Assembly (NCBI RefSeq): GCF_900115365.1
Contig: NZ_FOWD01000038.1
Span: 1-38,397, forward strand
DNA: 38,397 nt
Direction of reading: 5' to 3'
DNA from: Anaerocolumna aminovalerica
GTDB lineage: Bacteria > Bacillota > Clostridia > Lachnospirales > Lachnospiraceae
Shown in pieces: positions 15,642 through 24,993 of the stretch (positions within the stretch are counted from its first letter, which is position 1; every line of letters begins with the position of its first letter). The notes under the pieces were generated by a model. It was given only the letters and a program-made list of their open reading frames with translations, ran no database searches and was not told the DNA's origin. A program made the translations under genes and the position numbers.

Positions 15642-16979
15642 TTAATTATTCTGCCTCTCCAAATTCGCAAATTTCGTATACTGTGACAACCAAGCCAACT
15701 TAACCGTTCCCGTAGGACCGTTTCTTTGTTTACCTATGATAATTTCCGATATTCCCGCATCTTCCGAATCGTGATTATAATAATCATCCCGATAAATAAA
15801 CATAACAACGTCGGCATCCTGCTCTATGGCACCGGATTCACGAAGGTCAGAAAGCATGGGACGTTTATCCGGCCTTTGCTCAACTGCACGGCTTAACTGA
15901 GACAATGCCACAACCGGAGCATTGATTTCCCTTGCTAATGCTTTCAAGGAACGAGAGATTTCTGAAATTTCCTGTTGTCTTGATTCGGATTTTTTACTGC
16001 CGGACATTAACTGTAAGTAGTCAATGATAACCAGACCAAGATTATGTTCTAGCTTGAACTTTCTGCATTTGGAGCGAAGTTCGCTAATAGATATACTGGA
16101 TGTATCATCAATAATAAGATTTGAATTACCGATTGTTCTTGCACTTTCTACTAATTTCAGCCAGTCTTCATCCGATAAGTCACCGCTTCGAATTGCCTGG
16201 GAATCTACTTTTGAATGCATGGATAGTATACGCTTTACTAACTGATCCTTTGACATTTCCAAACTAAATATAGCAGTTGTAACATTACTTCGTAAGGCTA
16301 CATACTCTGCTATATTCAATACAAATGCTGTTTTTCCCATAGATGGTCTGGCAGCTATCAGTATTAAATCGGAAGGCTGTAAGCCAGCAGTTTTATAATC
16401 CAAATCATAAAAGCCCGTGGCAACACCGGTAACACTTCCTTTGTTCTTTGCCGCTGACTCAATACTTTCCAAAGATTGAAAGACGATATCTTTTATACTT
16501 ACAAAGTCACCGGAGTTTCGTTTTTGTAAAATATCAAATACTTTTTTCTCCGTTTCCTCCATTATGGTTTCTACTTTATCTTTATCTAAGTAACATTGAT
16601 TGGTAATTCCTTCTGTTACTTTTATAAGCTGTCTTAATATGGATTTTTCCTTCACAATGGTTGCATAATGCCGAACATTTGCTGATGTAGGTACAGCCGT
16701 TATTAAGTCTCTGATAAATTCCAGGCTGCATATCTCCGGCGGAACATCTTTTTCTTTTAATTTATTGGAAAGAGTAATTAAATCAACCGGCTTACCCTCA
16801 TTAAAGAGCTCAATCATAGCATCAAATAAAACACTATATCTTTGCTCATAAAAGTCATCCCCTGTTACCATTTCAGAAGCTGTTACAATGGCATCTTTGT
16901 CCATAATCATAGAGCCAATGACGGATTGTTCTGCTTCTGAGCTGTGGGGAAGAACTTTTTTTATAAATGCCTCATCCAT
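15642..16979 (-). CDS. dnaB: Replicative DNA helicase DnaB (DnaC in Bacillus)
   Basis: This hexameric 5'-3' helicase works at the replication fork. The N-terminal DnaB domain (LPHSSEAEQSVIGSMI) binds primase, and the RecA-like C-terminal half has Walker A ARPSMGKTA. LVIIDYLQLMSG is Walker B, followed by SQLSRAVEQRPDKRP and the DLRESGAIEQDADVV motif. At 445 residues it is full length. AGGAGG precedes the ATG. It lies 31 nt after rplI, in the classic gdpP-rplI-dnaB order. Its stop is followed closely by the large palindrome. Confidence 0.97.
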   Translation of the reverse strand: MDEAFIKKVLPHSSEAEQSVIGSMIMDKDAIVTASEMVTGDDFYEQRYSVLFDAMIELFNEGKPVDLITLSNKLKEKDVPPEICSLEFIRDLITAVPTSANVRHYATIVKEKSILRQLIKVTEGITNQCYLDKDKVETIMEETEKKVFDILQKRNSGDFVSIKDIVFQSLESIESAAKNKGSVTGVATGFYDLDYKTAGLQPSDLILIAARPSMGKTAFVLNIAEYVALRSNVTTAIFSLEMSKDQLVKRILSMHSKVDSQAIRSGDLSDEDWLKLVESARTIGNSNLIIDDTSSISISELRSKCRKFKLEHNLGLVIIDYLQLMSGSKKSESRQQEISEISRSLKALAREINAPVVALSQLSRAVEQRPDKRPMLSDLRESGAIEQDADVVMFIYRDDYYNHDSEDAGISEIIIGKQRNGPTGTVKLAWLSQYTKFANLERQNN

Positions 16980-17010
16980 TTCCCTTTCCTCCTAAGTCCA
17001 ACTAGTGCTT

Positions 17011-17457
17011 TTATTGCTCGTCTACTTTTACTTTTAATTCTGCTGTTACCTGTGGATGCAGTTTTACCGCCACTGTATGAGTACCAATTGTTTTAATTGG
17101 TTCAGGTAACTGTAATTTCTTCTTATCAATATCAAAGCCATGTTGTTCTTTTAAAGTACCGGCAATTTCTTTGGTGGATATGGAACCAAAGGTTCTTCCG
17201 CCTTCCCCGGCTTTAATGTACATGTTCATTGTAATGCTTTCTATTTCCTTTGCTAAAGCTTTTGCTTCATCTAATATTTCTTTTTGTCTCTTTTCTTCTG
17301 CTGCTTTTTGTAATTTAAGATCATTAAGGTTCTTTGGAGTTGCTTCTAAACCTAATTTCTTTGGCAGGATAAAGTTTCTGGCATATCCATCGCTTACATT
17401 TACTAAGTCACCTTTTTTACCTAATGATTTTACGTCTTGTGTTAATATAATCTGCAT
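17011..17457 (-). CDS. rplI: 50S ribosomal protein L9
   Basis: It opens MQIILTQDVKSLGKKGDLVNVSDGYARNFILPKKL, shortened here to its recognisable L9 N-domain (GKKGDLVNVSDGYARNFLxP pattern). A long helix and a C-domain with GRTFGSISTKEIAGTL follow. Its 148 residues are the standard length. AAAGGAG lies upstream of the ATG, and it is cotranscribed with gdpP and dnaB judging by spacing. Confidence 0.97.
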   Translation of the reverse strand: MQIILTQDVKSLGKKGDLVNVSDGYARNFILPKKLGLEATPKNLNDLKLQKAAEEKRQKEILDEAKALAKEIESITMNMYIKAGEGGRTFGSISTKEIAGTLKEQHGFDIDKKKLQLPEPIKTIGTHTVAVKLHPQVTAELKVKVDEQ

Positions 17458-17606
17458 ATGTCAAATCTCCTTTATTATAAAATTCTATCAAATTAACATT
17501 GTTTAATATATCATTATTTTTCTTATAATCTACCCCAGTACGAATACCATATATATAACCAGATTTCAAGGGTCTAATGGTTATAGGAATTGGCTTAGTC
17601 CGTCTA

Positions 17607-19664
17607 TTATAAATCCCCATCTTTGCTCATGGTAGCCAATGTAGTCTTTACATTATGAATGGCATCTTCTAAGGTACAATCTGTAAATTGAGCACCGGCA
17701 ACACTCATATGTCCTCCGCCGCCCAGTTTTTCCATAATAACCTGGACATTTACCTCATCAATGGATCTGGCACTTACATATATCTTACCATTAAAATCTG
17801 TAAAAACAAATGAAGCTCTAACATTTGTTATATTTAACAGTTCATTTGCAACTTGGGCAGCCAGTATGGTAGGACTATTAATTCCCTCACTGGTACATAT
17901 TGTGATTGCATAATGATCCAAATATATTTCAGTGGCGGTAATGGCCTCTGCTTTTGTTTTGTATTCATCCATATCACTACGGAAGGATTTACGGATACGT
18001 GTTACATCGGCACCGTTTCTTCTTAAATATGCGGCTGCTTCAAAGGTTCTTACACCTGTTTTGGTTAAGAAGTTATTGGTATCTATCATAATACCTGCAT
18101 ACATGGCATCTGCTTCCGCCTGTCTTAGCTTTAGTCCTTCTCCTATATACTGTAAAACTTCCGCTACCAGTTCACAGGAGGAAGAAGCATATGGTTCTAT
18201 ATAAGACAATGCCGCATTTTCAACATTTTCACCAGACTGGCGGTGATGGTCTAAAATAACTACTGTTTTTGTCAGCTCTAACAGTTCCTGACATTCTGTA
18301 TAGCTTGGTCTGTTCACGTCTACGATTACCAATAAGGTATTGTTATCCACAATTTGAAGTGCCTGATCGCTTTTTACAAACAAATCTTCATCATAATCCG
18401 GATTATTGATAAAACGTTTCATGATAGGCCTTACAGAAGTGGTTACTTCATTAATTACAATATGTGCTTTCTTATTCAGTGTCTTCGCAATCCGGAAAAC
18501 ACCTATAGCTGCTCCAAATGAGTCCACATCCGCAATAGAATGTCCCATAATTACGACCTTGTCTTTACCCTCTATGAATTCTTTCAAGGCATGAGCCTTT
18601 ACTCTTGCTTTTACTCTGGTATTCTTTTCAACCTGAACACTCTTGCCTCCATAGTATAGAAGTCTTTCTTTATCCTTAATAACTGCCTGATCTCCGCCTC
18701 TTCCCAGTGCCAGGTCCATGGCAGCACGGGCATATTCATAGCTGGTAAGATAGGATTCTGCATTTACGCCCAATCCCATACTGATAGTTACGGACATTTC
18801 ATTACCTATGTTAACAGCACGAACTTCATCTAATAAATTGAATTTATTTGCTTGTAACTGGGCTAAATATTTTTGCTTAAACATGAAAATGTATTTGTCT
18901 TTTTCCAATTTCTTAATAATAGCATCCATGCCCTGCATATATTTGTTGATTTTACGGTCAATTAATGCAATTAATAAGGAACGCCTTACTTCATCTATGC
19001 TTTCTAATGCTTCTTCATAATTATCAATATAAAGTAAGCCGATTATCATCTTCTGTTCTGTTTTTTCTCTTGTTAAATTAGTGATTTCAGTTTCATCATA
19101 AAGATAAATCGCAATTAAACTATTCGTTTCATTTAATACGGAATCTTCATCCTGAAAGACCCAACTTTCGTCTTCTGTAAAATCAGGAGCAACAATTCTT
19201 CTTAATATAGCATTATAAGTTTTTTCATTTCTTACTATCTTTATGGTTTGATCTTGCATATTCTTGGGCAGCATGGAATCTTTTATCTCCGGAAATATAG
19301 AAGATATTGGCTTTTGAGCTAACTTCTGATTCCCTAGAATATCCTGAAATTCATCATTACCCCAGAGCATCTTGCCTTCATTATCTAAAATTGCATATGG
19401 AAACGCCATTTCTTTTAATAATTGTTTTTGTACCTGTCCATAGTCTGCGGCAAAGCGAACCAGTTCACCTGTTATTGTAGACCTCTTCAGCAATAATACA
19501 ACAGCAATGGCAATATAGAAAAGCAAAAAACCAAGCATTAGTATACCAGCGTCACTATTCACCATATATATAGCGATATTCATTAATATCAATAATAGTG
19601 ATAATATAATTGGCCAACTTAAATATATCCTTAATGCTCCTTTTACGTTTATCCTTTTTCTCAT
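17607..19664 (-). CDS. gdpP: Cyclic-di-AMP phosphodiesterase GdpP (DHH family)
   Basis: The 685-residue membrane protein degrades c-di-AMP to pApA. Two N-terminal membrane segments (~12-60) are followed by a PAS domain (~80-170) and a degenerate GGDEF domain lacking the GGDEF signature (~190-310). The DHH phosphodiesterase core shows GHSIADVDSFGAAIG, IVDVNRPSY and ILDHHRQSG, and the DHHA1 domain ends with GGGGHMSVAGAQ. All metal-binding His/Asp residues are present. Length matches Bacillus GdpP (~660). It heads the gdpP-rplI-dnaB set with a 149-nt gap to rplI. Confidence 0.95.
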   Translation of the reverse strand: MRKRINVKGALRIYLSWPIILSLLLILMNIAIYMVNSDAGILMLGFLLFYIAIAVVLLLKRSTITGELVRFAADYGQVQKQLLKEMAFPYAILDNEGKMLWGNDEFQDILGNQKLAQKPISSIFPEIKDSMLPKNMQDQTIKIVRNEKTYNAILRRIVAPDFTEDESWVFQDEDSVLNETNSLIAIYLYDETEITNLTREKTEQKMIIGLLYIDNYEEALESIDEVRRSLLIALIDRKINKYMQGMDAIIKKLEKDKYIFMFKQKYLAQLQANKFNLLDEVRAVNIGNEMSVTISMGLGVNAESYLTSYEYARAAMDLALGRGGDQAVIKDKERLLYYGGKSVQVEKNTRVKARVKAHALKEFIEGKDKVVIMGHSIADVDSFGAAIGVFRIAKTLNKKAHIVINEVTTSVRPIMKRFINNPDYDEDLFVKSDQALQIVDNNTLLVIVDVNRPSYTECQELLELTKTVVILDHHRQSGENVENAALSYIEPYASSSCELVAEVLQYIGEGLKLRQAEADAMYAGIMIDTNNFLTKTGVRTFEAAAYLRRNGADVTRIRKSFRSDMDEYKTKAEAITATEIYLDHYAITICTSEGINSPTILAAQVANELLNITNVRASFVFTDFNGKIYVSARSIDEVNVQVIMEKLGGGGHMSVAGAQFTDCTLEDAIHNVKTTLATMSKDGDL

Positions 19665-19833
19665 ACTACCTCTTTTCTATGTATCTTATAGATACATGGG
19701 GACTTATTCCTGAAATTTATAACAAATATACGGTAAACAGTATCCCAGCCAACGGGCATTCCGATTACGGCTCTTTATTTATTTTAGGGATAAAATGACC
19801 TATTACCCCATTTAAACATTTATTGTGATGTAC

Positions 19834-19862
19834 ATTATACCATTTATATCACCTAAATTAAA
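19834..19862 (-). promoter_or_regulatory. Likely promoter of gdpP
   Basis: On the minus strand TTTAAT and a perfect TATAAT are 17 nt apart, about 170 nt before the gdpP ATG. Confidence 0.55.
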
Positions 19863-19909
19863 GTATTTTTTGCCGAAGGGGTAAATATCCTCATTTTTAC
19901 AATAAATAA

Positions 19910-19945
19910 GACGAAGTTCCTCTCACCGGAAAGGGTTACTTCGCC
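19910..19945 (-). terminator. Hairpin ending the molybdopterin operon
   Basis: On the minus strand GGCGAAGT and ACTTCGTC pair (one mismatch) with an inner CCT...AGG, followed by TTATTTATTGT. It starts 18 nt after the mogA stop. Confidence 0.7.
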
Positions 19946-19962
19946 TTCAAATTCTTTATTGA

Positions 19963-20466
19963 TTATTTCAGATGTACCGGCTGACCACACTCGGATGCTT
20001 CGCCTTTTAAAATATCCAGTCCATGCCCTAATCCGTCTATAATAACTTCCAGATTTTCTTTTACTCCTTTAGGACTTCCGGGAAGATTGATAATCAAGGT
20101 GCCTTTACGAATAGCTGCAATACCACGGCTTAACATGGCTCGCTTTGTAATCTGAAGGCTATAATAACGCATAGCCTCTCCTATACCGGGAACCAGCCGT
20201 TCCGCTACAGCGTAAGTGGCCTCCGGAGTAACATCCCTGTTAGAGAATCCGGTACCTCCGGTTGTAAGCAATAAATCCACTTTATAATTATCACACCAGT
20301 CCATCATCTTTTGTTCCAGCTTTTGCTGTTCGTCCGGCAATATTTCATATTCTGTCACTTGCCAGCCTTGTTTTTCTATAATCTCCCGTATAACGTCACC
20401 GCTGGTATCCACACGTTGTCCGGCAGAACCCTTGTCACTGGCTGTTATGATACCAACTCGAATCAT
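19963..20466 (-). CDS. mogA: Molybdopterin adenylyltransferase, MogA/MoaB type
   Basis: This enzyme adenylylates molybdopterin before metal insertion by MoeA. The 167-residue MoCF domain shows IITASDKGSAGQRVDTSG, LLTTGGTGFSNRDVTPEATYAV and INLPGSPKGVKENLEVI, all canonical. Its ATG overlaps the stop of the MOSC gene (ATGA) with AAGGGG upstream, so translation is coupled. It is the last gene of the cofactor operon. Whether it is strictly MogA or MoaB cannot be told from sequence alone. Confidence 0.9.
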   Translation of the reverse strand: MIRVGIITASDKGSAGQRVDTSGDVIREIIEKQGWQVTEYEILPDEQQKLEQKMMDWCDNYKVDLLLTTGGTGFSNRDVTPEATYAVAERLVPGIGEAMRYYSLQITKRAMLSRGIAAIRKGTLIINLPGSPKGVKENLEVIIDGLGHGLDILKGEASECGQPVHLK

Positions 20467-20912
20467 TTTCCCCTTCCCCCTTCAGAAAGAATAACCATTT
20501 CATCTCCTTCCGAAATAGTTCCTCCTTGTTTTACTACTGCAAACACTCCTTCTCTGGGCATAATACAATCTCCAACTCTTTTATAAATCTCACAGTGAGA
20601 ATGGCACTCTTTACCAATTTGGGTCATCTCCAGAATCACATCATTACATTGAAATACCGTCCCTATAGGAAGGTTCTTAAAATCAAATCCTTCTACAATC
20701 AGATTTTCTCCAAATGCACCATCTTCCACTTCAGCTCCACGCTGATTAAATGCATCTATTTTATCCTTTGATATGAGACTAACCTGTCTATGCCAGTTAC
20801 CTGCATGGGCATCCTTTTCTATTCCATAGTTTTCAATAAATGTTCCGCTATGGACATTTACTTTTTGAGTACCTTTTTTTTCACTGATACAAACCGCTAT
20901 AACTTTTCCCAT
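20463..20912 (-). CDS. MOSC-domain protein
   Basis: The 149-residue stand-alone MOSC domain has the characteristic start VIAVCISEKKGTQK, RQVSLISKDKIDAF, GENLIVEGFDFKNLPIGT and GKECHSHCEIYK, containing the conserved Cys. MOSC domains handle sulfur or bind molybdenum cofactor (as in the C-terminal part of Moco sulfurase), and stand-alone forms are common beside mogA and moaC in anaerobes. It is coupled to mogA. Its start codon directly follows a copy of the repeated hairpin leader, despite lying inside the operon, which hints at separate translational control. Confidence 0.88.
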   Translation of the reverse strand: MGKVIAVCISEKKGTQKVNVHSGTFIENYGIEKDAHAGNWHRQVSLISKDKIDAFNQRGAEVEDGAFGENLIVEGFDFKNLPIGTVFQCNDVILEMTQIGKECHSHCEIYKRVGDCIMPREGVFAVVKQGGTISEGDEMVILSEGGRGK

Positions 20913-20941
20913 ATTAACCTCGATTCCGGTGCTTTAGCACC
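20913..20941 (-). promoter_or_regulatory. Repeated leader hairpin plus SD, copy before the MOSC gene
   Basis: On the minus strand GGTGCTAAAGCACC (5-bp stem, TAAA loop) is followed by GGAATCGAGGTTAAT and then the ATG. About 30 nt further upstream also resemble the copy before the nitronate monooxygenase gene (GCACAA...ACT..TC...TTATTA). Confidence 0.75.
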
Positions 20942-20980
20942 ACTATAATAATGAAAGTGACTTGTGCTCCAACACAAATT

Positions 20981-21008
20981 GCTACCTCAATTCCGGACCT
21001 TTAACGCC
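20981..21008 (-). repeat. Degenerate fourth copy of the leader repeat
   Basis: On the minus strand GGCGTTAAAGGTCC is followed by GGAATTGAGGTAGC, matching the leader at most positions. The stem is broken and no start codon follows. It lies 68 nt upstream of the intact MOSC copy in the moaA-MOSC gap, which looks like a tandem duplication of the element. Confidence 0.6.
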
Positions 21009-21021
21009 TTTTGTTTACTAT

Positions 21022-22059
21022 TTATCCGCCTATTTGAGACATCCTTCGGCTTTCCAGTTCCTCCGCCGTAATTTGCTCCCCATCCTCTTGGATGTGAGAT
21101 AAATGATTAACTTCTTTTTCTTTATTTATTATTGCTTTAAAATGATGTTCCTTAGGTTTATGGGAAATAGCTTCCCTAATAACTTCTGACAGCGCCTCAT
21201 CATTAATTCCCTGCCGCATTAAGGATTTTATATCGATACCATTTGCATATTGGAGGCAATTTTTTAAATATCCTTCTGACGTAAGGCGGACACGATTGCA
21301 GGAATCACAGAATTGATGAGTTACTGCACTGATAAATCCAATTTTACCTTGAAATCCTTCTAAGCTGTAATAATGACAAGGGCCATTTCCCAGAGAAGCT
21401 TTATAGGGCGTTAGAGTTCCATACTCTTTTTCAATGATTTCTTTGATGTCCTCTTCCGTCACTCCCTTTAAATCCTTACCCAGCCCGATTGGCATAACTT
21501 CAATAAACCTAACATGAAGCTTCTGATTTTTTGCAAGAGAAACCATGGATAATATGTTATTGTTATTATAATCTTCTCTTAACGGAACACAATTTATTTT
21601 CACTGCAATATTATATTTTAGTGTTTCTTTGATTCCTTCCAAAACCTGATCTAATTTACGGAATCGGGTCAGTTGTTCAAATTCATCCGGATCTAAGGTA
21701 TCAAGGCTGATATTTACCGCGTCAATACCTGCCTTTGCTAAATCTTCTATTTGGTCTGAAAGTAAGATACCATTGGTAGTAAGGGTAACGTTTTGTATGC
21801 CGCTGATACTCTTAATCTCCTTAACTAAATAGGGCAGATTTTTCCGAACCAACGGTTCACCGCCTGTTAACTTTACTTTGCTCATACCTAGAGCGGCAAA
21901 ACACTTACAGAGACGAATAATTTCTTCATAAGTTAATATATTTTCATGGGGTATGAATTCCATACCTTCTTTTGGCATGCAATAAATACATCTTAGATTA
22001 CATCTGTCGGTAATAGATATACGAATATAATCAATGACTCTGTTATAATTATCTACCAC
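21022..22059 (-). CDS. moaA: GTP 3',8-cyclase MoaA
   Basis: This radical-SAM enzyme performs the first step of molybdopterin synthesis. The N-terminal cluster is CNLRCIYC (Cys20, 24, 27), followed by KLTGGEPLVR. The C-terminal substrate cluster is CDSCNRVRLTSEGYLKNC (Cys251, 254, 268). The protein ends in GG, as functional MoaA proteins do. At 345 residues it is slightly long because of a charged insert before the tail. The start is GTG, set by GGAGG seven bases upstream. It follows moaC by 72 nt. Confidence 0.96.
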   Translation of the reverse strand: MVDNYNRVIDYIRISITDRCNLRCIYCMPKEGMEFIPHENILTYEEIIRLCKCFAALGMSKVKLTGGEPLVRKNLPYLVKEIKSISGIQNVTLTTNGILLSDQIEDLAKAGIDAVNISLDTLDPDEFEQLTRFRKLDQVLEGIKETLKYNIAVKINCVPLREDYNNNNILSMVSLAKNQKLHVRFIEVMPIGLGKDLKGVTEEDIKEIIEKEYGTLTPYKASLGNGPCHYYSLEGFQGKIGFISAVTHQFCDSCNRVRLTSEGYLKNCLQYANGIDIKSLMRQGINDEALSEVIREAISHKPKEHHFKAIINKEKEVNHLSHIQEDGEQITAEELESRRMSQIGG

Positions 22060-22131
22060 TTAATCGCCTCCTTCCCTTTACTCAAAGCATCTAACTTCCT
22101 TTTTCGATTTTGATCCCAATATTAGTTTCCA

Positions 22132-22617
22132 TTATTCTGATTTATTAATAAAAGTTCCGCTTTTGCCTCCGGTTTTCTGAACCAGATGTATTTCCGTCAT
22201 TTCCATTGATTTATCAATGGCTTTACACATATCATATATAGTCAGCAGAGCAATATTAACACCAGTTAGTGCTTCCATTTCAACTCCTGTTTTTCCTTCT
22301 ACTTTAACAGTGCTTATTGCAGTAATGGTATTGTTTTTCTGATCTACTTCAAAGTCAATGCTGCATTTTTGTATCATTAGGGGATGACACATAGGAATCA
22401 GCTCCCAAGTCCGTTTGACAGCCATAATTCCTGCCACCCTTGCTACTCCAAGCACATCCCCTTTCTTAACTTCTTTATTCACAATGGCATTCATTACAGC
22501 ATCGTTCACCAGAATTTTGCCTTTTGCTATGGCAGTTCTGGAGGTATCCTGCTTACCTGATACGTCAACCATTACTGCATTGCCATCATCATCAAAATGG
22601 TTTAATTTATTCTCCAT
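22132..22617 (-). CDS. moaC: Cyclic pyranopterin monophosphate synthase MoaC
   Basis: The enzyme converts the MoaA product to cPMP. Motifs are [37 protein letters not shown] and [22 protein letters not shown], and the [20 protein letters not shown] ending is intact. It has about 161 residues, normal length. The ATG at 22617 sits five bases after AAGGAG; a GTG two codons earlier would be too close. MoaD and MoaE are not seen in the window. Confidence 0.95.
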   Translation of the reverse strand: MENKLNHFDDDGNAVMVDVSGKQDTSRTAIAKGKILVNDAVMNAIVNKEVKKGDVLGVARVAGIMAVKRTWELIPMCHPLMIQKCSIDFEVDQKNNTITAISTVKVEGKTGVEMEALTGVNIALLTIYDMCKAIDKSMEMTEIHLVQKTGGKSGTFINKSE

Positions 22618-22654
22618 AGACACTCCTTGTTTTGGGAATTATTAGAGGTTTATC

Positions 22655-23881
22655 TTATAATAAAAGAATCTCAACCACACTGCCCTTATGTAATTCCATG
22701 CTGCCTGCAGGTATGTCGATCAGGCAATTACAGCCTGCCATAGATGCCAGCATACCGGAAGAATGTTGTGTGGCAGGAGGTATGGATACTTTTCCGTCTT
22801 CCACTTTTCCACGTATAAATCTTCGGCCATTACTTACCTTTATGAAATCATCCTCCAGCACAGCTTTTTTTCTATTTGTGCATAAAGATTCATCCCTGCC
22901 TGCCATAGCAATATACGGCCTTACTAACAGTTCAAAAGTAGTGGCTGCTGCAAATGGATTACCGGACAAATGAAACATAGGTATTCCTTTATATACAGCA
23001 AACATTGCCGGAGTTCCCGGCTTTAGATTCACTTTCCAAAAAAGCCTTTCTGCCTCAAGAATGGGTAATACTTCATGGAATATATCCTTATCGCCTACAG
23101 ATACCCCTCCTGTAGTTATAACAAGGTCGGCCTTTTGACAGCTCTCTTCTATAGCTCTGGCAACTTCCCCCGGTTCATCAGAAAGATGTTTTGCTATAAC
23201 AGGTGCTATTCCAAACTCACAAAGTCTGGCATATAACATGAGCAGATTGGAGTCATATATTTTTCCCGGCTTTAATTCTGTCCCCGGCTCTACCAGTTCA
23301 TCTCCGGTTGCAAATACCACCGCTCTTAATTTATCATATACTTCTACCTGCTCAATACCTAAAGAAGATAGAATTCCCTGCTCGATATAGGTTAATTTTA
23401 CGCCCTTTTGCAAAAGCAGAGTGCCTTTCTTTACATCTTCCCCTTTAAAGCAGAAATTATCATAACGCTTTAATTCCCTGTCAACTAATATAAGGGTATT
23501 CTCCTCATTAAATCCTTCTTTTATATCCTCCAGCCGTATAACACAGTCTGCCCCCTCAGGTATCGGTGCTCCTGTCATAATCCGAACAGCTTCACCTTGA
23601 TTTACAGTCTGGTTACAGCAGCCCCCTGCATAAACAGTATCAATAACCTGAATGGACTTAGGTATTTCCTTAGAAGCCCCCTCCAGGTCTTTGGAACGAA
23701 GGGCAAAACCATCTAAGGGAGAACGATGAAAAGGAGGATTGTCAAAGGGAGCATATATATCTTCTGCCAAAATTCTCCCGTTTGCCTCTTTGGTAAAAAC
23801 AAACTGGGTTCTCTTCATCTTCCTTCCGCTGCTTAATATGATTTCTACTGCTTGTTCCAATTCTATTCCTATTTGTTCCAT
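22655..23881 (-). CDS. moeA: Molybdopterin molybdenumtransferase MoeA
   Basis: MoeA inserts molybdate (or tungstate) into adenylylated molybdopterin. The ~408-residue protein shows PFDNPPFHRSPLDGFALRS, RIMTGAPIPEGADCVI, VVFATGDELVEPG, TTGGVSVGDKD and FHLSGNPFAA, in the standard four-domain order. It starts two bases after the preceding stop, with GGGAAAGG upstream of the ATG. An ATG nine codons earlier overlaps the upstream gene and is less likely. It is one of two MoCF-domain proteins in tandem here. Confidence 0.95.
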   Translation of the reverse strand: MEQIGIELEQAVEIILSSGRKMKRTQFVFTKEANGRILAEDIYAPFDNPPFHRSPLDGFALRSKDLEGASKEIPKSIQVIDTVYAGGCCNQTVNQGEAVRIMTGAPIPEGADCVIRLEDIKEGFNEENTLILVDRELKRYDNFCFKGEDVKKGTLLLQKGVKLTYIEQGILSSLGIEQVEVYDKLRAVVFATGDELVEPGTELKPGKIYDSNLLMLYARLCEFGIAPVIAKHLSDEPGEVARAIEESCQKADLVITTGGVSVGDKDIFHEVLPILEAERLFWKVNLKPGTPAMFAVYKGIPMFHLSGNPFAAATTFELLVRPYIAMAGRDESLCTNRKKAVLEDDFIKVSNGRRFIRGKVEDGKVSIPPATQHSSGMLASMAGCNCLIDIPAGSMELHKGSVVEILLL

Positions 23882-23883
23882 TT

Positions 23884-24909
23884 TTACACGCCTTTCCCGA
23901 AGCCGCATTCTGGGAAGGTACAGACTTTACAGCCAAGGCACAGTCCGCCATGTCCCAATTTTACCAAATCCTTTTTCTCTATTTTTAAACCTGCTGCAAC
24001 TCTTGGAAGTACCAAGTCAAAGATTGTTGCTTTTGCATACATAACACATCCCGGCAGTCCCATAATCGGGGTTCCGTCTTCAAAGTATCCCATTAAAAAC
24101 ATTGCTCCCGGCAATACCGGTGCACCATAGGAAATAATGCCGGCTCCACTTGCCTTGATAGCACCAGGGGTACGGTCGTCAGGGTCTACGCTCATTCCAC
24201 CGGTACAAACAATCAAGTCCACACCTTTTTCCTTTAATTCTTTAATTGCCTTTACAATGTTATCCATTTCATCATTAACTGTAACATGCTCCACAGCCTC
24301 TATATTATATTGGGATAATTTGTTTACCACAACAGGGGTAAAGGTATCTTTGATACGTCCATAAAACACTTCACTTCCAGTAGTTACAATGCCTGCCTTT
24401 CTCTTTGGATATGGCAGCAGTTTTAACAAAGGTTCCGGTCCTGCAACTTCCTTAACCTCATCCATTTTTTCTTTTTCTATAACTAAGGGAATAATTCTGG
24501 TTCCCGCTAATTTATCTCCTTTTTTAACTGGATAATTGGTATGCCTGGTTGCTATCATCATATTATCCATGGAATTAATGGCTTCCAGTCTATCCACATC
24601 AACTACAAATAATCCGTCACATCCGGCAAACAGCTCAATTTTTCCTTCTTTCGTTTCCGAACGGGTCATATTTTCATTTTTACAAACATCATATAAAATT
24701 TCTGCTGCTTCATCTTCATGTAATAAGTTACTATCTTTTTCCCATACATAAAGATGTTCCTTGCCTATGGATAATAAAACCGGTATATCCTCTTCTTTTA
24801 CTACATGGCCTTTGTGAAATGCCACACCTTTTTCTACATCTTTTACGATTCTTGTAATATCATGACATAGTACATGACCCACTGCATCTAGGGTATTGAT
24901 TAATTTCAT
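23884..24909 (-). CDS. Molybdopterin-binding (MoCF) protein with C-terminal Cys motif
   Basis: The 341-residue protein is MoeA-related but not a standard MoeA. An N-terminal ~110-residue region (LINTLDAVGHVLCHDITRIV) is followed by a MoCF domain with GIVTTGSEVFYGRIKD, IVCTGGMSVDPDDRTPGAI and MGLPGCVMYAKATIFD. It ends with four cysteines (324, 327, 330, 335) in CLGCKVCTFPEC, a possible Fe-S or zinc site. Such proteins occur in clostridial Moco operons next to moeA. The ATG at 24909 has AGGAAGG seven bases before it. It is the first gene behind the presumed riboswitch and terminator. Confidence 0.85.
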   Translation of the reverse strand: MKLINTLDAVGHVLCHDITRIVKDVEKGVAFHKGHVVKEEDIPVLLSIGKEHLYVWEKDSNLLHEDEAAEILYDVCKNENMTRSETKEGKIELFAGCDGLFVVDVDRLEAINSMDNMMIATRHTNYPVKKGDKLAGTRIIPLVIEKEKMDEVKEVAGPEPLLKLLPYPKRKAGIVTTGSEVFYGRIKDTFTPVVVNKLSQYNIEAVEHVTVNDEMDNIVKAIKELKEKGVDLIVCTGGMSVDPDDRTPGAIKASGAGIISYGAPVLPGAMFLMGYFEDGTPIMGLPGCVMYAKATIFDLVLPRVAAGLKIEKKDLVKLGHGGLCLGCKVCTFPECGFGKGV

Positions 24910-24993
24910 TATGTTACCTTCCTTTCCCGGACAGACCAAAACGCAAAGATTTACTGATCTTAGCTTCTAAGGTTGAATACTGATTTTATTAAC

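Noticed and set aside
17417-17620. 67-codon minus-strand frame between gdpP and rplI
   Set aside because: It overlaps the ends of both flanking genes, including the rplI start, and has no ribosome binding site. Its sequence resembles no family.
20913-20941. Leader repeat read as a short upstream peptide ending LK-x-x-NRG stop
   Set aside because: The shared ending follows from nucleotide identity of the conserved tail. In the NMO and ywlE copies the frame is closed by a stop a few codons upstream, so a leader peptide is not supported.
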